64,000 bases of DNA, from positions 1-64,000 of the forward strand of contig JALCCG010000095.1 in NCBI GenBank assembly GCA_023212695.1. Direction: 5' to 3'. Source of the DNA: Sporisorium sorghi. Lineage: Eukaryota; Basidiomycota; Ustilaginomycetes; Ustilaginales; Ustilaginaceae. The notes beneath the pieces were generated by a model. It saw nothing but the letters and a program-made list of their open reading frames with translations, was not told the origin of the DNA and ran no database searches. Below, piece after piece: positions 29,788 to 41,600 of the stretch. The stretch's first letter is position 1. Each line of letters starts with the position of its first letter. The position numbers and the translations under genes are program-made.

Positions 29788-31993
29788 TCAGCCTCGACCA
29801 GGCTTGTACATGGATCTAGCCCGCAGCTTGGCTCCGAATCGATACACGAGCAGCGGCATTGGGATGGTCAGCACCACCAGACCTGCGAGCGTGGTGTACA
29901 GAAACGCGATCCCGCCGAGCTTCTCGTGCAGTCGATGCGTGCAGAGAGGAATGCTGTCGATATCCAAGCGCATGAGGAAGGTCAGCTTCGGTTGCAGTTA
30001 CACAATGTCTGCTTCGAAAACCACACTCACGCAGCGCCAGAGATGGAGCGGCCGATGACCGTGGCTGCGATCTGAACAGGACGAGCGAAGGGAAGACCGA
30101 TCGCCAACTTGTCAGTGTATGTCTTCGCTTGCAACACCGCGACCGAACTCACAGCAGACGACGAGTAGAGTCGATAGCAATCACCGAGGAAGCCGATCCA
30201 GCCTTGAAAGCACAGCACCATGGCAGCGCCGATGGGGATTCCTCCTAGCATGGTGACTGGGTACGGAACGCTCGTTCGTGCGAGCCAGCCTGCCCAGCTG
30301 TGGGACAAGCAGCCAAGAGACAATTCAGTCAGCTGCCATCTCGCAAAGCCCGTTTCGAGACGACAGACAGCCTTACAGAAGTCCAGCAGCCACGAGAGGC
30401 GCGACAAAGAACGTAGGGAGCAGCTTGGCCTCCGGCACTGGCATCCCTGCCCTTGCGCCTGCTTTGATGCCGGGTCGCTCACACGATGCGAGCCAGATGG
30501 CTGCCAGTGCTCCACCGATGCCCATGGGCAGGAATGTGATACCGGCTAGTGAACGGGCATTCAGAAGCTCAACAGCTTGTCAGCGTTTCCCCTCCATAGC
30601 GTGCAGTGAATGCCAAGTCAACTCACTGCGCACAGCATCAAGCCGGTAGATGCCGGGCGGGCCAAAGATCAAGGGCCAGCTGGCGAAGAAAATGTACCTG
30701 CTCCCGATGCTCTCCAAATGCAAGTCAGCGCCATTCGCTCGCGTCAAGCATTCTGAAGACCCGACTCACATCAGAGCAAAGAAGAAGGACAAATAGAAGG
30801 TGGCGCACATGACGATGGGCTCTCTGCACATCATGTTGATCTAGGGGCACGGCGGAGAGACAGAAGGTCAGCTAGATTCTCTCAACACTTAGTCAATGCC
30901 CGCTTCGAATGCTCACAGGTCTGCCGAGATTGACGAGAAAGAAGGTTCGAGTCTTTCGTCGCCACGACGTAGCCTGCGAGGCAACGCTCTCCTTTGGCTT
31001 CGTTCGAGCGACGATGACCGGGGCATAGGTCTCGGGCAGGCAGAAGAGCAACGCCTCCAACGCCAAGCCGATGGCACCGAGCAGCCAAAATACGAAGGGC
31101 CATCGAAGGTTCAAGCTGACTCCAGCACCGAAGAGCGGTCCAAGGCAGGGTCCCAGCAGAGGAGCTAGCGATGCGACGATCATGGGGCCATTGCGGTCTG
31201 GAGGCGCGAACAGATCCGTGATCACAGCTGCAGCGTTGGAGAAGGCGGAAGAGGCGCAGACGCCCGCTAGAAATCGACACGAGAAGAGCACAGCTTTAGT
31301 CGGGGCAAGAGCGCATCCGATGTTGGTGAGCGAATACAGCAATGTCGAGAAGAGAAAGACGAGTCGCCTTCCGTGTATTTCGGACAAGGGAGCCCAAATG
31401 ATGGGGCCGGCCACGCATCCGCCGACAAAGGAGGTGGCGATGAAGACCATCTCCTCGTTGGAGAGACCGAACTGCTGTACCATGTGGACGCCCGCGCCGT
31501 TGGGTGCAGTAGACGCAAACGAGCCGTTGAACATAGTGAGTCCCACAAGCAAAGTGAGGATCCACTTGCGACGAGTCTTCCACGCCGTCGGATTGTTTGC
31601 AGATGCAGGCTGCAAAGGTGTCGCCTCGCTGGCAAGAGCTGCATCGTCAATAACTTTTGATTTGGCTTGCTCGGCATCGAAGAGGCTGGCAACCTGGCCA
31701 ACGATGAGAGCAAAGCAAGCTTGCGGGTCGAATCGTGCTGGAAGCGGTGAAACGTTGAGCTGCTTGTCCGGCGAAGAGGCGGTCGGAGAGTCAAGCGGAT
31801 TCTCGCCAGCTAGCGGAGTCAAAGCTCCTCGAACCGTGGCAGGATGAGCAGCATTGAATGAGGCAGCGAGGTAGGGATGAGAGACAGGCGTGTACCTGCC
31901 ATCGAGCCATCTCGAGTACATGGTCGCCTTCGAGGACAGTCTGCCATCGACCAGATGATTGTCTAGACTAGCGTCACGTTTGGGGAGAGACAT
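29788..31993 (-). CDS. MFS drug:H+ antiporter (DHA1, polyamine/Flr1-like)
   Basis: Seven exons on the minus strand (30917-31993, 30770-30840, 30627-30697, 30377-30545, 30153-30297, 30031-30071, 29788-29953) join to 579 residues with all phases matching. It is a major-facilitator transporter of the 12-helix DHA1 type. About 140 cytosolic residues precede helix 1 (KWILTLLVGLTMFNGSFAST). The motif A-like loop is WAPLSEIHGRRLVFLF. The motif C region is SLAPLLGPCLGPLFGAGV, then RWPFVFWLLGAIGLALEAL and LPETYAPVIV as in the polyamine/multidrug group (Tpo1, Flr1). Later exons supply INMMCREPIVMC, the helix pair GITFLPMGIGGALAAIWLA and the last helix AFLYTTLAGLVVLTIPMPLL-like. The substrate cannot be told. 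The intron density contrasts with most neighbours. Confidence 0.88.
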
Positions 31994-32690
31994 GTTGACC
32001 GCGATTGGACAGAATATATGTTGACGATGAGGGATGGCGATACTGTAGTAGCAGCAGAAAGGCGAGACAGCTCTGGTGGACAGTGTCGAGACTATATACG
32101 ATCTGGTCGCCTCGCCGTCATTCGCCTCTCGACTGAGCAAAGCTCAGCTGAGCTGAGCCAGCATCGGAATGGCCGACTGTGCTGGTTCCCTGCTTTTTCC
32201 CACGCCATTCACACCATTCTGATTGAAGCGGGAGAGCGCCGAACCATCCTCGAGCCGTGTGATCTCGTCGAAAGCAAAATGTGCTCGATCGTGAAGGAAG
32301 ACGGAAGTGCCGAAAGAAGAAGGCGCCTCGACAAAAGTCACGCAACACCTTTGGACCCTACATATCGTGAAATCAGCCGATGTGAATTGACGGGACGACC
32401 CGATCTCGATCTAGGGCTGTTAGGCGATTCCGAAGCGCGCGCCGTTGGATCGAAAATCGATCACGAATTTTGCAGCTTCCGAGGCAGCAGAGGCCAGAGA
32501 AAAGCAGCGGAAGCGATTTGACTGGATTCCTTCGTGCGAGAAGAATTGAAACCTGCAATTTGCGACAGTGCGCTCGACGCCATCATCGCAAGCAACTCTT
32601 TCTTTGCTCACTCGCAGTCATCGTCCATCATCCGCTTCCTCATCATCATCCAATACCACCTTCACACAACAACACACACGACACGACACA
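31994..32690. promoter_or_regulatory. Divergent promoter region MFS/ATP18
   Basis: Both flanking genes start here. A nested palindrome, AGCTCAGCTGAGCTGAGC, lies at about 32140-32158. The 3' part is C/A-rich with ACACAACAACACACACG just before the ATP18 start codon, typical of a fungal leader. No other gene was seen. Confidence 0.5.
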
Positions 32691-33116
32691 ATGGCTTTCT
32701 TCGGCTTCCGCGCTTACCCGACCCCCATCCTGAAGCCCATGTGGCCGTTCTTTGCCGCCGCTGGTGTGGTGTTCTTCGGCGTCAATAGCCTGCAGTCGAT
32801 GTTGGTCTCCACCGAGGAGTTCTCCAAGGACCCCCGCAACCCTTACGGTTAGTGTTTTGCGAATCGATCATCCGAGAGGCGCATTGTGCATTGGATGGAA
32901 AGGAGGACCAGCATCGCGTTTGCCGTCAAGGCCCTCACTCGGAACTACGCACTTGGATCGGAGCTGCCGTAGTTTGGATGCGCGGTGTGTCCGTCTCTCG
33001 TCTCGCTCGAGGAACCACGATTACTGATGCCCTTTCCATTTGACATTTGCTCTACTGCTGCTGTTCTTCCGTCGCACTCTACAGGCCAGAAGGTGCTGAA
33101 GGAGGCTCACCACTAA
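32691..33116 (+). CDS. ATP18: Mitochondrial ATP synthase subunit j (Atp18/i)
   Basis: Two exons, 32691-32847 and 33085-33116, encode 62 residues. The donor is GTTAGT and the acceptor CTACAG; without splicing the frame stops at once. The protein starts MAFFGFRAYPTPILKPMWPF, followed by one membrane helix (FFAAAGVVFFGVNSLQSML) and a short polar tail ending in KEAHH. This is the fungal ATP synthase subunit j pattern, a small FO-part subunit of the inner mitochondrial membrane with no cleaved presequence. The length agrees with known members (about 60 residues). Confidence 0.9.
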
Positions 33117-35243
33117 ACTCCGCAGCAAGACGTTGAATTTGTTGGACCGCAAGATTGCTAATCCGCACTGCGTTCGATTCTAGGCTGTAAACGTACATCA
33201 GCCTCGGTCACATCTATCTCGGGCTCGTTCGTTTTGATCCGTCACCGAAGACAGTCGTCTCGACAGGCGCAGTAGCATTCTCTGTCTTCTGTTCCAACAA
33301 CCCGTTTCTGCGCAATCCAACACTAGAATCCGAGAAACACACACAGACAGTCAGACGTTCGAGCCGTACTCGATCGTAGATGCAAGAGCGAGGTTTCGAA
33401 TAGCGCAGAGACGCTACGGACAGGGAACAGCCGCGCTTGTACGGGGGCGGCAAGGCAGTCGGACGTGGCGACAAGATCGATGGCAGATGGAGCAGCACTG
33501 TGAGAAAGCTTGCTGAGCGCTAGTTGATTTGTGATTCATCTTGAGGCCTGCTTTGCGTCTCAAGTGAGAGTCGATGACCCGAACCCTGCAATTCGAGCGG
33601 TCGATCCGGCAAACATCCATTCGAGGTCTTGTCATTCTCAACTTGCCACGGCCTCGATCTATTCGTGTTCAGACTGCTTCGCACCATCGCCTTGTGCTTG
33701 ATCTAGACAAGCAGCTTGAGAGACGCAAGCTGGACTCGACATGCAGCGACGGGTTATGCACAGTCAGTGAATCGTCTTGTTGCAAGGCATCTCAAACTCG
33801 ATGGGCGAAGAGGTGATTGATGGCCCGAGAGAGATGCGAGCTGCTGATTTTTGGCCCCGTCTTCACAGTGTAAGACCGGCGTGAGAAAACAAATCACACC
33901 AAAAATAAAGCTCGCGGGATCGGCATGCCGAATTGTGATCTCCCTCGTCGAGCAACGCGCACGGTTTGGTTGGTGGGGGAAAGGCGGCCGACGTCTGTGT
34001 CTGCCTCTGCGTCCGGCCCGCCCCCTTGTTCATTTCATTCGAACAACGTTAGCCTCGAGCAAACAAGCAAACAAGCAAACAAAAGCCAGCACCGAAAACC
34101 TTATTGTTTGCCAACTGATGATCGTTGGACATGCGATAGCGGATCGAGATACAGGCTGCCATACACTGATAGGCTGAAGGAGCTGTATCGAGAGCACTTG
34201 TTGCTACAGTAGTGAAAAGTGACGCAGGCTAGTAGTTCAGTAGTGACTGAGTGAACAATGCGGAGGAGACTCCAAACCGGCCTGGCTTCTCCGGACGCAA
34301 TTTTTTCAAGTGCTTTTTCGCTGCTCACACGCTCTCGCCTGTTATCCACATGAGGCGACTGACGATTGTTTTTGCTGCTGTTGAGCGGGTCTGTCGTTGC
34401 TCAACCCGCAAGCCTTGTTCATTTGTCGGCTCATCCGGTTTCCTTCAGAGCGGTCCAGCCGGACGTCTCTTTCTCTTTCTGTGATGTGACTTTCCCATCA
34501 CCGTCACACATCGACGGTTACCTATTGAAGGGGATGAGCGCGGGAATGACCGATTCTACAATGATGCTGCTGAAGATTCGTCGTGCGGGGGAGACGGCAG
34601 CAGCAGCGGCTCCAGACAAAGAGGAACCGGGCGACGCGGCGCAGAGATCCCAACGAGGAGCCAAGCCTCTTGGAGCGCGCTGACCGAGGGAGAGCCATTG
34701 TCCCGTGTGTTGTGTCTGCCTGTGCTGGATGGCTGGATGGCTTGCGTGCTGCCCTACCTGCCTTCTCACAGGTCTGAAAGCGGATCGGCTTCCCCGGCTT
34801 TTTTGAAATTCTTCTCTCAGAGAGCAACTCAGCTGCGCGCAAGCATTGGACGGTATGCCAGCCAAGAGACGAGAGTGCCCACGCACGCTCGCTCGCCTGT
34901 GCCTGCGATCCGCTTATTCGGACCAACCGAGCTTGCCGGAGGTGCCTTTGTGACGGTGGACACCCTTGTCGCTGCTGAGTCCTTCGTCAATTGTCAGCCA
35001 GCAGCATTGCTGTCTGTCGCATAGCATTCCGATCTCCTCTCTCTCTCTCTCTCTCTCTCTCGATCCTTTCTCCTCCTTCTTCTCTCTTTACCGTCACATG
35101 CTCCTCCTGATTCACCTCAGCCGACACCATCTCACGCTCAGCTGCCTCCGATCACTCCATCCTCTTGAGATAGAGAAAGAGAGTGTGTTCTAGTTCTGTC
35201 TTTCCCGCCGCTTCCATCCCCTCCCACCACCACACACGCAACC
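33117..35243. other. 2.1-kb intergenic region, no gene recognised
   Basis: It lies between the ATP18 3' end and the acyl-CoA synthetase start, so it must hold the latter's promoter. Open frames are below about 110 codons and compositionally unconvincing on both strands. A CAAACAAG-type short repeat occurs at about 34060-34083 and a CT microsatellite close to the next gene (separate entry). I see no tRNA-like or snRNA-like signature. Confidence 0.45.
35037..35061. repeat. (CT)12 microsatellite in leader of acyl-CoA synthetase gene
   Basis: A perfect CT dinucleotide run lies about 180 bases before the start codon at 35244 and is followed by more pyrimidine-rich sequence. Pyrimidine tracts of this kind are common in strongly expressed fungal promoters and leaders. 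Confidence 0.85.
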
Positions 35244-37331
35244 ATGACGACCGACTTGCCTCCCGAGGTCCCCTTCCCCTTGGACAAGCAGATGCTGCCC
35301 ATCCCTGGAACCAAGCAGCCTGGCTTCTCCCCCATCTACAAGAACGCAGCTCAGCCCGACTTCAAGACCGACTGCACCCTCTACGACACGCTCCTTCGCG
35401 CCAAGAACGAGAACCTCAAAAGCGACCTCGCCGGTTGGAGGCCCTGGAACCCCGTCACCAAGGATTTCGAAAAGTTTCACGAGTGGTACACGTACGAAGA
35501 GGTTGAGGAGGAGCGAACCGCCATCGGTTCCGGTCTCGGCTACCTCGCCAAGCAGGGTCGTCTCGGCGATGACGTTGGCGCTTCTGACTGGACCGTCGGT
35601 CTGTGGGTGCTCAACCGCCCCGAGTTCATGATCGTCGACCTCTCCAACTTGGCCTACAGCCGTCGCACCGTGTCGCTCTACGAGACCTACGATGCCGCTT
35701 CCGCCCAGTACATTCTCAACCACGCTGAGACGCGCATCCTCTTTACCACCCCGAACCACGTCGGCGTGGTGCTCGCCTCGGTCCAGCAAGGCAAGCTTCC
35801 CCTGCTCAAGGCGATCGTCATCCTTGATGCTTTCCGCCCAAGCAAGGAAACCGTCAAGGCCGGCATCGTCGACCCACAGCGCGACGTGCTCGCCAAGGAG
35901 TGGGCCAAGACGTGCGGAATCGAGATCTTCAACTGGTTCGAGATCCTCGACCTCGGTCGCAAGAACCTCGCCGCTCACATCCCGCCCAAGATGGACACCA
36001 TCCACAGCTTCTGTTACACCTCGGGCACCACGGGCAACCCCAAAGCCGCCATCATCACCGCCGGCATGGGCGGCTACGTCACCCAGGCCATGGCCTTCCA
36101 CACGCGAGACGCTTACACTGTCATCTCGTATCTGCCCACTGCGCACATCTATGCACGTCTGTGCGAGATTGCCATCATCCGCGTAGGTGGTCGTGTCGGC
36201 TACTTTTGCGGAGACACGACCAGGATCATGGAGGATATGGCTGTGCTCAAGCCCGAGTTTTTCCCCTCGGTGCCGCGTGTGCTCAACCGTGTTGCCGCTT
36301 TGGTGCAGGCTCAAGCAGCGGCTCCGGGTCTCAAGGGTGCTCTGCTGCGCAAGGCGCTCGCTGCCAAGATTGCCAACCACGACCGCGACGGTACGCTGAC
36401 CCACGCCCTCTACGACCGACTCATCTTTAGCAAGGTCAAGGCCGTGATGGGCGGCAATGTGAAGTACATCACTTCCGGTTCGGCTCCCATCCGTGGCGAT
36501 GTGCTCAAGCTGCTTCGCGTTGTGCTCTCGTGCGACGTGCGCGAGGGGTACGGCCAGACGGAGAACTACGGCTTCTGCACGCTCATGTACCCCAACGACA
36601 TCAACCTCGGCTCGGTGGGTGCCATCTACCCGGGTATGGAGATCAAGCTTCGCGACGTGCCCGATCTGGGATACACCTCCGAGGACAAGCCGTTCCCGCG
36701 TGGCGAGGTGCTGTGCAGGTCGCAGAGCAACTTTGCCGGTTACTACAAGGACGAGGCCAAGACCAAGGAGACGCTTACCGAGGATGGCTTCCTGCGTACC
36801 GGTGATATTGCCGCCATTGACGAGTTCAACCGCGTCAAGATTGTCGATCGTGTCAAGTCGCTGCTCAAGCTGTCGCAGGGCGAGTATGTTGCCATTGACA
36901 ACTTGTCCGAGTTCTACGGCCAGAACCCGTTGGCTGCGCAGTTGGTGGTGCACGGTGACTCGTTGCGCGACTACCTGATTGGTATCTCGGTGCCGGAGCC
37001 GACGACGTTTGCGCCGTTGGTGAGCAAGATCTTGGGCAAGCAGGTCGGGCCTGAGGACACGGCGGCGCTCAGCGAGGCGTGCAAGGACGAAAAAGTGGTC
37101 GCTGCTTACTTGGACCAGTACACCAGGATCGCACGCAAGAACAACCTCAAAGGTTTCGAGTACATCAAAGGTCTGCACTTGGTCATGGAGCCCTTCTCGG
37201 TCGAGAACGGTCTCTTGACCCCGACCTTCAAGGTCAAGCGTCACGAGGCGGTCAAGCAGTTTGCCGACCAGATCGAGGCGGTCTACGCCAAGGGCCCCGC
37301 CAACGTTTCCAGTGGTCGTCCCAAGTTGTAA
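35244..37331 (+). CDS. Long-chain acyl-CoA synthetase (fatty acid:CoA ligase)
   Basis: A single exon of 695 residues. It activates fatty acids to acyl-CoA with ATP through an acyl-adenylate. The AMP-binding motif YTSGTTGNPKAA is at about 257-268, the second conserved motif GYGQTENYGF at about 434, and the hinge and core GDIAAIDEFNRVKIVDR with LLKLSQGEYVAID at about 518-555, which is the long-chain (ACSL/Faa) signature. The N-terminus starts FPLDKQMLPIPGTKQPGFSP and has no obvious membrane anchor. The protein ends in Pro-Lys-Leu, a PTS1-like tripeptide, so peroxisomal import is likely but inferred. Length and domain order are normal for the family. No introns. Confidence 0.93.
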   Translation: MTTDLPPEVPFPLDKQMLPIPGTKQPGFSPIYKNAAQPDFKTDCTLYDTLLRAKNENLKSDLAGWRPWNPVTKDFEKFHEWYTYEEVEEERTAIGSGLGYLAKQGRLGDDVGASDWTVGLWVLNRPEFMIVDLSNLAYSRRTVSLYETYDAASAQYILNHAETRILFTTPNHVGVVLASVQQGKLPLLKAIVILDAFRPSKETVKAGIVDPQRDVLAKEWAKTCGIEIFNWFEILDLGRKNLAAHIPPKMDTIHSFCYTSGTTGNPKAAIITAGMGGYVTQAMAFHTRDAYTVISYLPTAHIYARLCEIAIIRVGGRVGYFCGDTTRIMEDMAVLKPEFFPSVPRVLNRVAALVQAQAAAPGLKGALLRKALAAKIANHDRDGTLTHALYDRLIFSKVKAVMGGNVKYITSGSAPIRGDVLKLLRVVLSCDVREGYGQTENYGFCTLMYPNDINLGSVGAIYPGMEIKLRDVPDLGYTSEDKPFPRGEVLCRSQSNFAGYYKDEAKTKETLTEDGFLRTGDIAAIDEFNRVKIVDRVKSLLKLSQGEYVAIDNLSEFYGQNPLAAQLVVHGDSLRDYLIGISVPEPTTFAPLVSKILGKQVGPEDTAALSEACKDEKVVAAYLDQYTRIARKNNLKGFEYIKGLHLVMEPFSVENGLLTPTFKVKRHEAVKQFADQIEAVYAKGPANVSSGRPKL

Positions 37332-38630
37332 ATGGATCCGAAGGGAGGATGTAGAATAGAAAAGTTTGCGTTGTAGACTGGAATGTAATCGTTTTCTTTG
37401 ACGGAGAGATGTGTGTGAGTGTGTGCACGATCGAGCTTGAACAACGTGAGAATGCTCGTCGGACAGGTGGGGCGAGAGAGTGTTTTTGTGACCTCATTTT
37501 CCAAGCGTCTTTTTTTTTGCGGTGAGGTGTCAATTTGTGCATCTGCTGTGTTTCGAGCTTGTGCGATTCGTTTGCGTTGGCAGACATCGCTAGACATGGT
37601 TGACTCGAGACCATTCCTTCGGTGTCCATTGTCCGTATCAAGCGAACGAGCACGCCATTGCCAGTCTACAAACCAGGATCGCTGAAGACAGAATGCTTCA
37701 AGTGCCACTTGCGATGTCCAAGTTCATTTGTGAGCTGGGGACACATCGAGCGAGTACATGGCGTTGATGCGGGCATCCCTCGTTGATGATGCCGTCCTTG
37801 GGCCAGAGGGGCCTCCTTTTCCGCTTTTCGGCCACATTGTGCGGAAGCTAGTCACGACGGTCGTTGGGCAGCTTGTACGTGCAGCTGCCACCCGCACCGC
37901 TCGTTGCCGTTGCCCCTTCCCGCTACCACCGCTCCTCGACCGCCTCCTCCTCCTCAGCCCACCGTGCCCGTCCAGGAGTACTTGGACAGAGTGCTCTTGG
38001 GCATCGTACCGGGGCCGAATTCGCAGTGCTCAGAAGAACTCCGGAGACTCGCCCCATTCGGGTCAATTCAGTCTCGATGAGCAGGCGCAACGTGCACAGC
38101 TCAGCGACGAGCGCCGCAGAAATGCTTTTCCGGACCAGCACAAATCCATCAGGAGGAGTCGAGCGACCAAGCTGGATCCAGCGCTGACCAACACGCGCTC
38201 AGACGCCATGCGTTCATGAAACGTCCCGAACGCCAGCAACGCTCGCCGACGCGAAGGCTCCAGTGTACCTTCCGCAGTCCAAGACTCCGCCGCGATCCAA
38301 GACACGACGAATACAGCCAGCTCTGTCAGTTCACACGTGACGCCCAACGCACCGCTGTCGTGCAACACTCTCCAGCTCACATAGACCTTCAAGCTTACAC
38401 ACACAGCTCGACAAGTGTCAAAAAAAAGTCGAGCTCCACGAGCGTTTACCAGTGGCATCTCCACAAACCTCTTCTTCAAAGTCAACATAAAGTACAACCC
38501 ATCCCATCACACGCTCTAGTCTACCTTGTACACCAGTGACAAAATACACCAACGTCCTCATCGTCTCCCACATCCCGCGACCGTTATCGGACCAACCACA
38601 AACACCGTCTGCTTGCCAGCCCGACACATC
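37332..38630. other. Convergent intergenic region, no gene recognised
   Basis: Both flanking genes end here. A stretch at about 37920-38080 reads plausibly in one plus frame (a Pro-rich run then VPVQEYLDRVLLGIVPGP), but it is short, ends at a stop and has no start or matching exon. I do not call it a gene. Confidence 0.4.
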
Positions 38631-41600
38631 TTACTGCTGCTGATGCGTCGGCTGCTGTGCCTGCGGCTGCTGCGGATGGTGATGGTAGGGATGACCCGGA
38701 TAGTGACCGTACGCGCCATATCCCGCGGGCGACGTCCCGGGATGCTGCTGGTGCTGCTGGCGATGCTGCTGCGGGTGCACTGGTCCATCATAGGGCGAAG
38801 GCAGAGGCTGCGACGGGTAGTGATACCCATATCCTGGAATGCTCGCGTAGTCCTGCCCCTGGTACTGCTGCGACTGCGACGAATGATGCGGACGCTGCTG
38901 TTGCTGTGGCGCAAAGTGGCTCGAGTAGCCCGGGTGCAGGCCAGGCGGAGCAGCATGGTGGTACGGCGGTCGGTAATCAGGATAGCCTCTTCCGTGCGTC
39001 TCACCGCCTGCCGGATGGCCTTGATGCGTCATCGGTTTGGCGAAGGTCGGTAAGGGCGGCGAGCGGTCCCTGTATCCTGCTGGAGGCGCAGCCAAGTAGC
39101 CGTACTGCGAGGCTGAAGTCACACCGGGAGACGAGGCCGACAGGACGCTCGGCGGAGCTGGAGACGACGACGTCGAGGCAGAAGCAGGATGTCTGCCATG
39201 ATTGCCGCCGTCTGCACCGGCAGCATAGGCCGGATGAGCACCACCGGCTTGCTGGTAAGGAGCGTACGGTGAGGGTCCAGGACCGTACGAATGACCGTTG
39301 TGGCTGGCGCGTGGGTGCTGCTGATGGGCGTGTGGGTGTGCACGAGGTTGGGCATGCGCGTAGCTTGGAGAAGCAGCACCACCGGCATTGTACTCGCCGC
39401 GACCAAAGCCAGGCGGATGGCCAGGTGCATACTGAGCTCCGTACAGCCCTGCATCACCAATCTTCGGGTAAGGCTGACCGCGGTGCTGCATCGGTCCAAA
39501 CTCTGAGCTAGGGTGATACTGCTGATGCTGATGCTGATGCTGCTGCTGCGTATGGGCGTAGTGCTCGGAATACTGCGGCGGCTGAGATGCAGTGGGAGGC
39601 TGAGCCGCATACGTAGCTCGCGGACCGCGCTTTGACGGCACGTGAGGTGGCTTGACCTGCTGTGGCGGCTGCTGCTGCTGTTGCTGCTGCTGTGGAGCGC
39701 CTTGATGCATAGGATGACCTGGCCACGCGACCGGAGGTTGCTGGTGCACCTCGGGCGGAGGCGGCGTGATGACGTTCTGAGCTTCTGCTGCTTGTGCCTT
39801 CTTTTTGCTTTGTCGCTGTCGCTTTGGCTTTGGCTTCACTGCGCCGTCGGCTGTCGGCTGCGCTGCAGGTGTTTCGAGCGGTGTGTCTGAAGGAGGAGCC
39901 GTTGCGGCGGCGGCGCTGCGACTCTTGCGAGGCCGTTTGACTGACGCCGCTAGCAGGGCTGCATCAGACACGGCCAGGCTCGCCTCGACCGCCTCCTCGC
40001 TTGCAGCCTTGGCATTGGCACTTGCCTTTTCGCTCGCCTTCCTTCTGCGCTTACCCGGCGGAGGAGCGTCGCCGTCAGTTGCCACGGCATCAGTAGAAGC
40101 TGCAACAGCGACCGTTTGAGGCTCGGGCTTGACTTCGTCAGCAGCGGCGGGCGAATCCAGAATAATCTGCTGGAACTTGACCGTGCTCGGACGTCCCTCG
40201 TCCTCGATCACAATCTCGTCCTCGTCTTCGTGGATCTCGACCATCAATGCTTGGAACATGCCTCCTGGCGTCTTGATCTTGACCATGGACGGGATCGGCA
40301 GCGCGTAGATGCGTTCGCGCAGCTCTTCTGCCTTGCGCGCCTCCTCTGCTTCGCGGAAGAGTGGGTTGTGGGTCTTGCAGAGCACAACGAGACGCTCGCC
40401 GTCCTCCAGACCATCGTTTTGCGGGACACTGGTTGCGGCCGCTTTCTTGCCCTCGAGGCGATCGGCCGTCTCTGCAGGGCAGACGTCAACGAACCATCCA
40501 TGCTCCTCGACCAAGGCGCAGCTGACGTGCGCCGAGCGGGGACACTTGCCGCGCGTACACTGGATCTTGGGATACAGCTTTTGCAGACTCGGGTTGGGGC
40601 AGATCTGGCACTTGAGCGAGAAGCGCGCCTTGTCGATGCCCTCGATGCCACACACCACCTCGGCCTTGCCTTGCTTGCCCACCCAGGTCTCGGGAACGAA
40701 GCTGGCGCAGAGGCGATGGGCGTGTCGGCCGGACATGGCGGTGAGCTTGGAGTTGGTGGATTCGATGGCGGCAGGCGTGGCCACCAGGTCGGTGTGGACG
40801 TCGGCAGGGCAAAAGACGCACGGGCTTGTGGCAGCATGCTTGGGGTCCACGTAAAAGTCGGCACCTCCTTGGAAGGATACGGGCAGCGCTGGACCAGCGG
40901 CAGCGGCAGCCGCCTCTTCCGCTTCCTTCTTGAGCTTTCTGCGTTCCTTTGCCTTTTCGTTGCGGATCCTGCGCTTTTCCATCTCTTCTCCCTCGATGGC
41001 ATGGACCGCCTCTTCTTTGGCGCGACGCAGCTCGCGTTTGCGTTCGAGCTCCTCCATCTCTTTGCTCTCCTCGAGCAGAGCATCGACGTCGATACGCACG
41101 CTGTTCTGCGACTGGTCGCAATGGCAGTAGTTGGCCTTGCGACCAATGTCGAGCCACGACTCGAGCGCAAAGTTGACACTCTCGGCGCAGTTGTAGCCGA
41201 GATTGAAGCCCGAGTGATAGCCGTACGGATAGGTGATGACAAACTCGCCGGCATTCTGAACGAGCTTGAGCGGACGGATGCCGTGCGAGGCGAGGAAGGA
41301 GGGCGATGCGAGATACGACTTGTGGCGCATAAAGTGAGGGCAGCGTCGTGCATCCGAAGGGAAGGCGCCGGCCATGGCGGACTCGAAGCGTTGTCGATCG
41401 GCTTGTCGGATTGCGTACCACTGCTTGGGAGCACCAAAGTGGATATAGTTGATCGAATAGAGGTCCATATCCTCGACGTGCCATGCGAAGGTGGCTCGCC
41501 ACATGCCCCAGTAGAGGTACGGCGTGTTGACTCCGGGCAGCTTGCGTTTGAGGCGCAGACGGGTGAGGACGCTGTCGAGCTTGCCGACGTTCCAGTATTT

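Noticed and set aside
33117..35243. tRNA or snRNA genes in the 2.1-kb gap
   Set aside because: I looked for T-loop motifs such as GGTTCGAATCC on both strands here and in other gaps and found no match with a plausible cloverleaf, but a covariance-model search would be needed to be sure.
35190..37244. Long minus-strand open frame antisense to the acyl-CoA synthetase
   Set aside because: It mirrors the codon structure of a plain plus-strand enzyme gene with all catalytic motifs, and its own translation has no recognisable domain. It is a frame shadow.
37920..38080. Possible exon with a Pro-rich run then VPVQEYLDRVLLGIVPGP
   Set aside because: It is short, closed by a stop, has no start codon or matching splice partner, and lies between two convergent genes.
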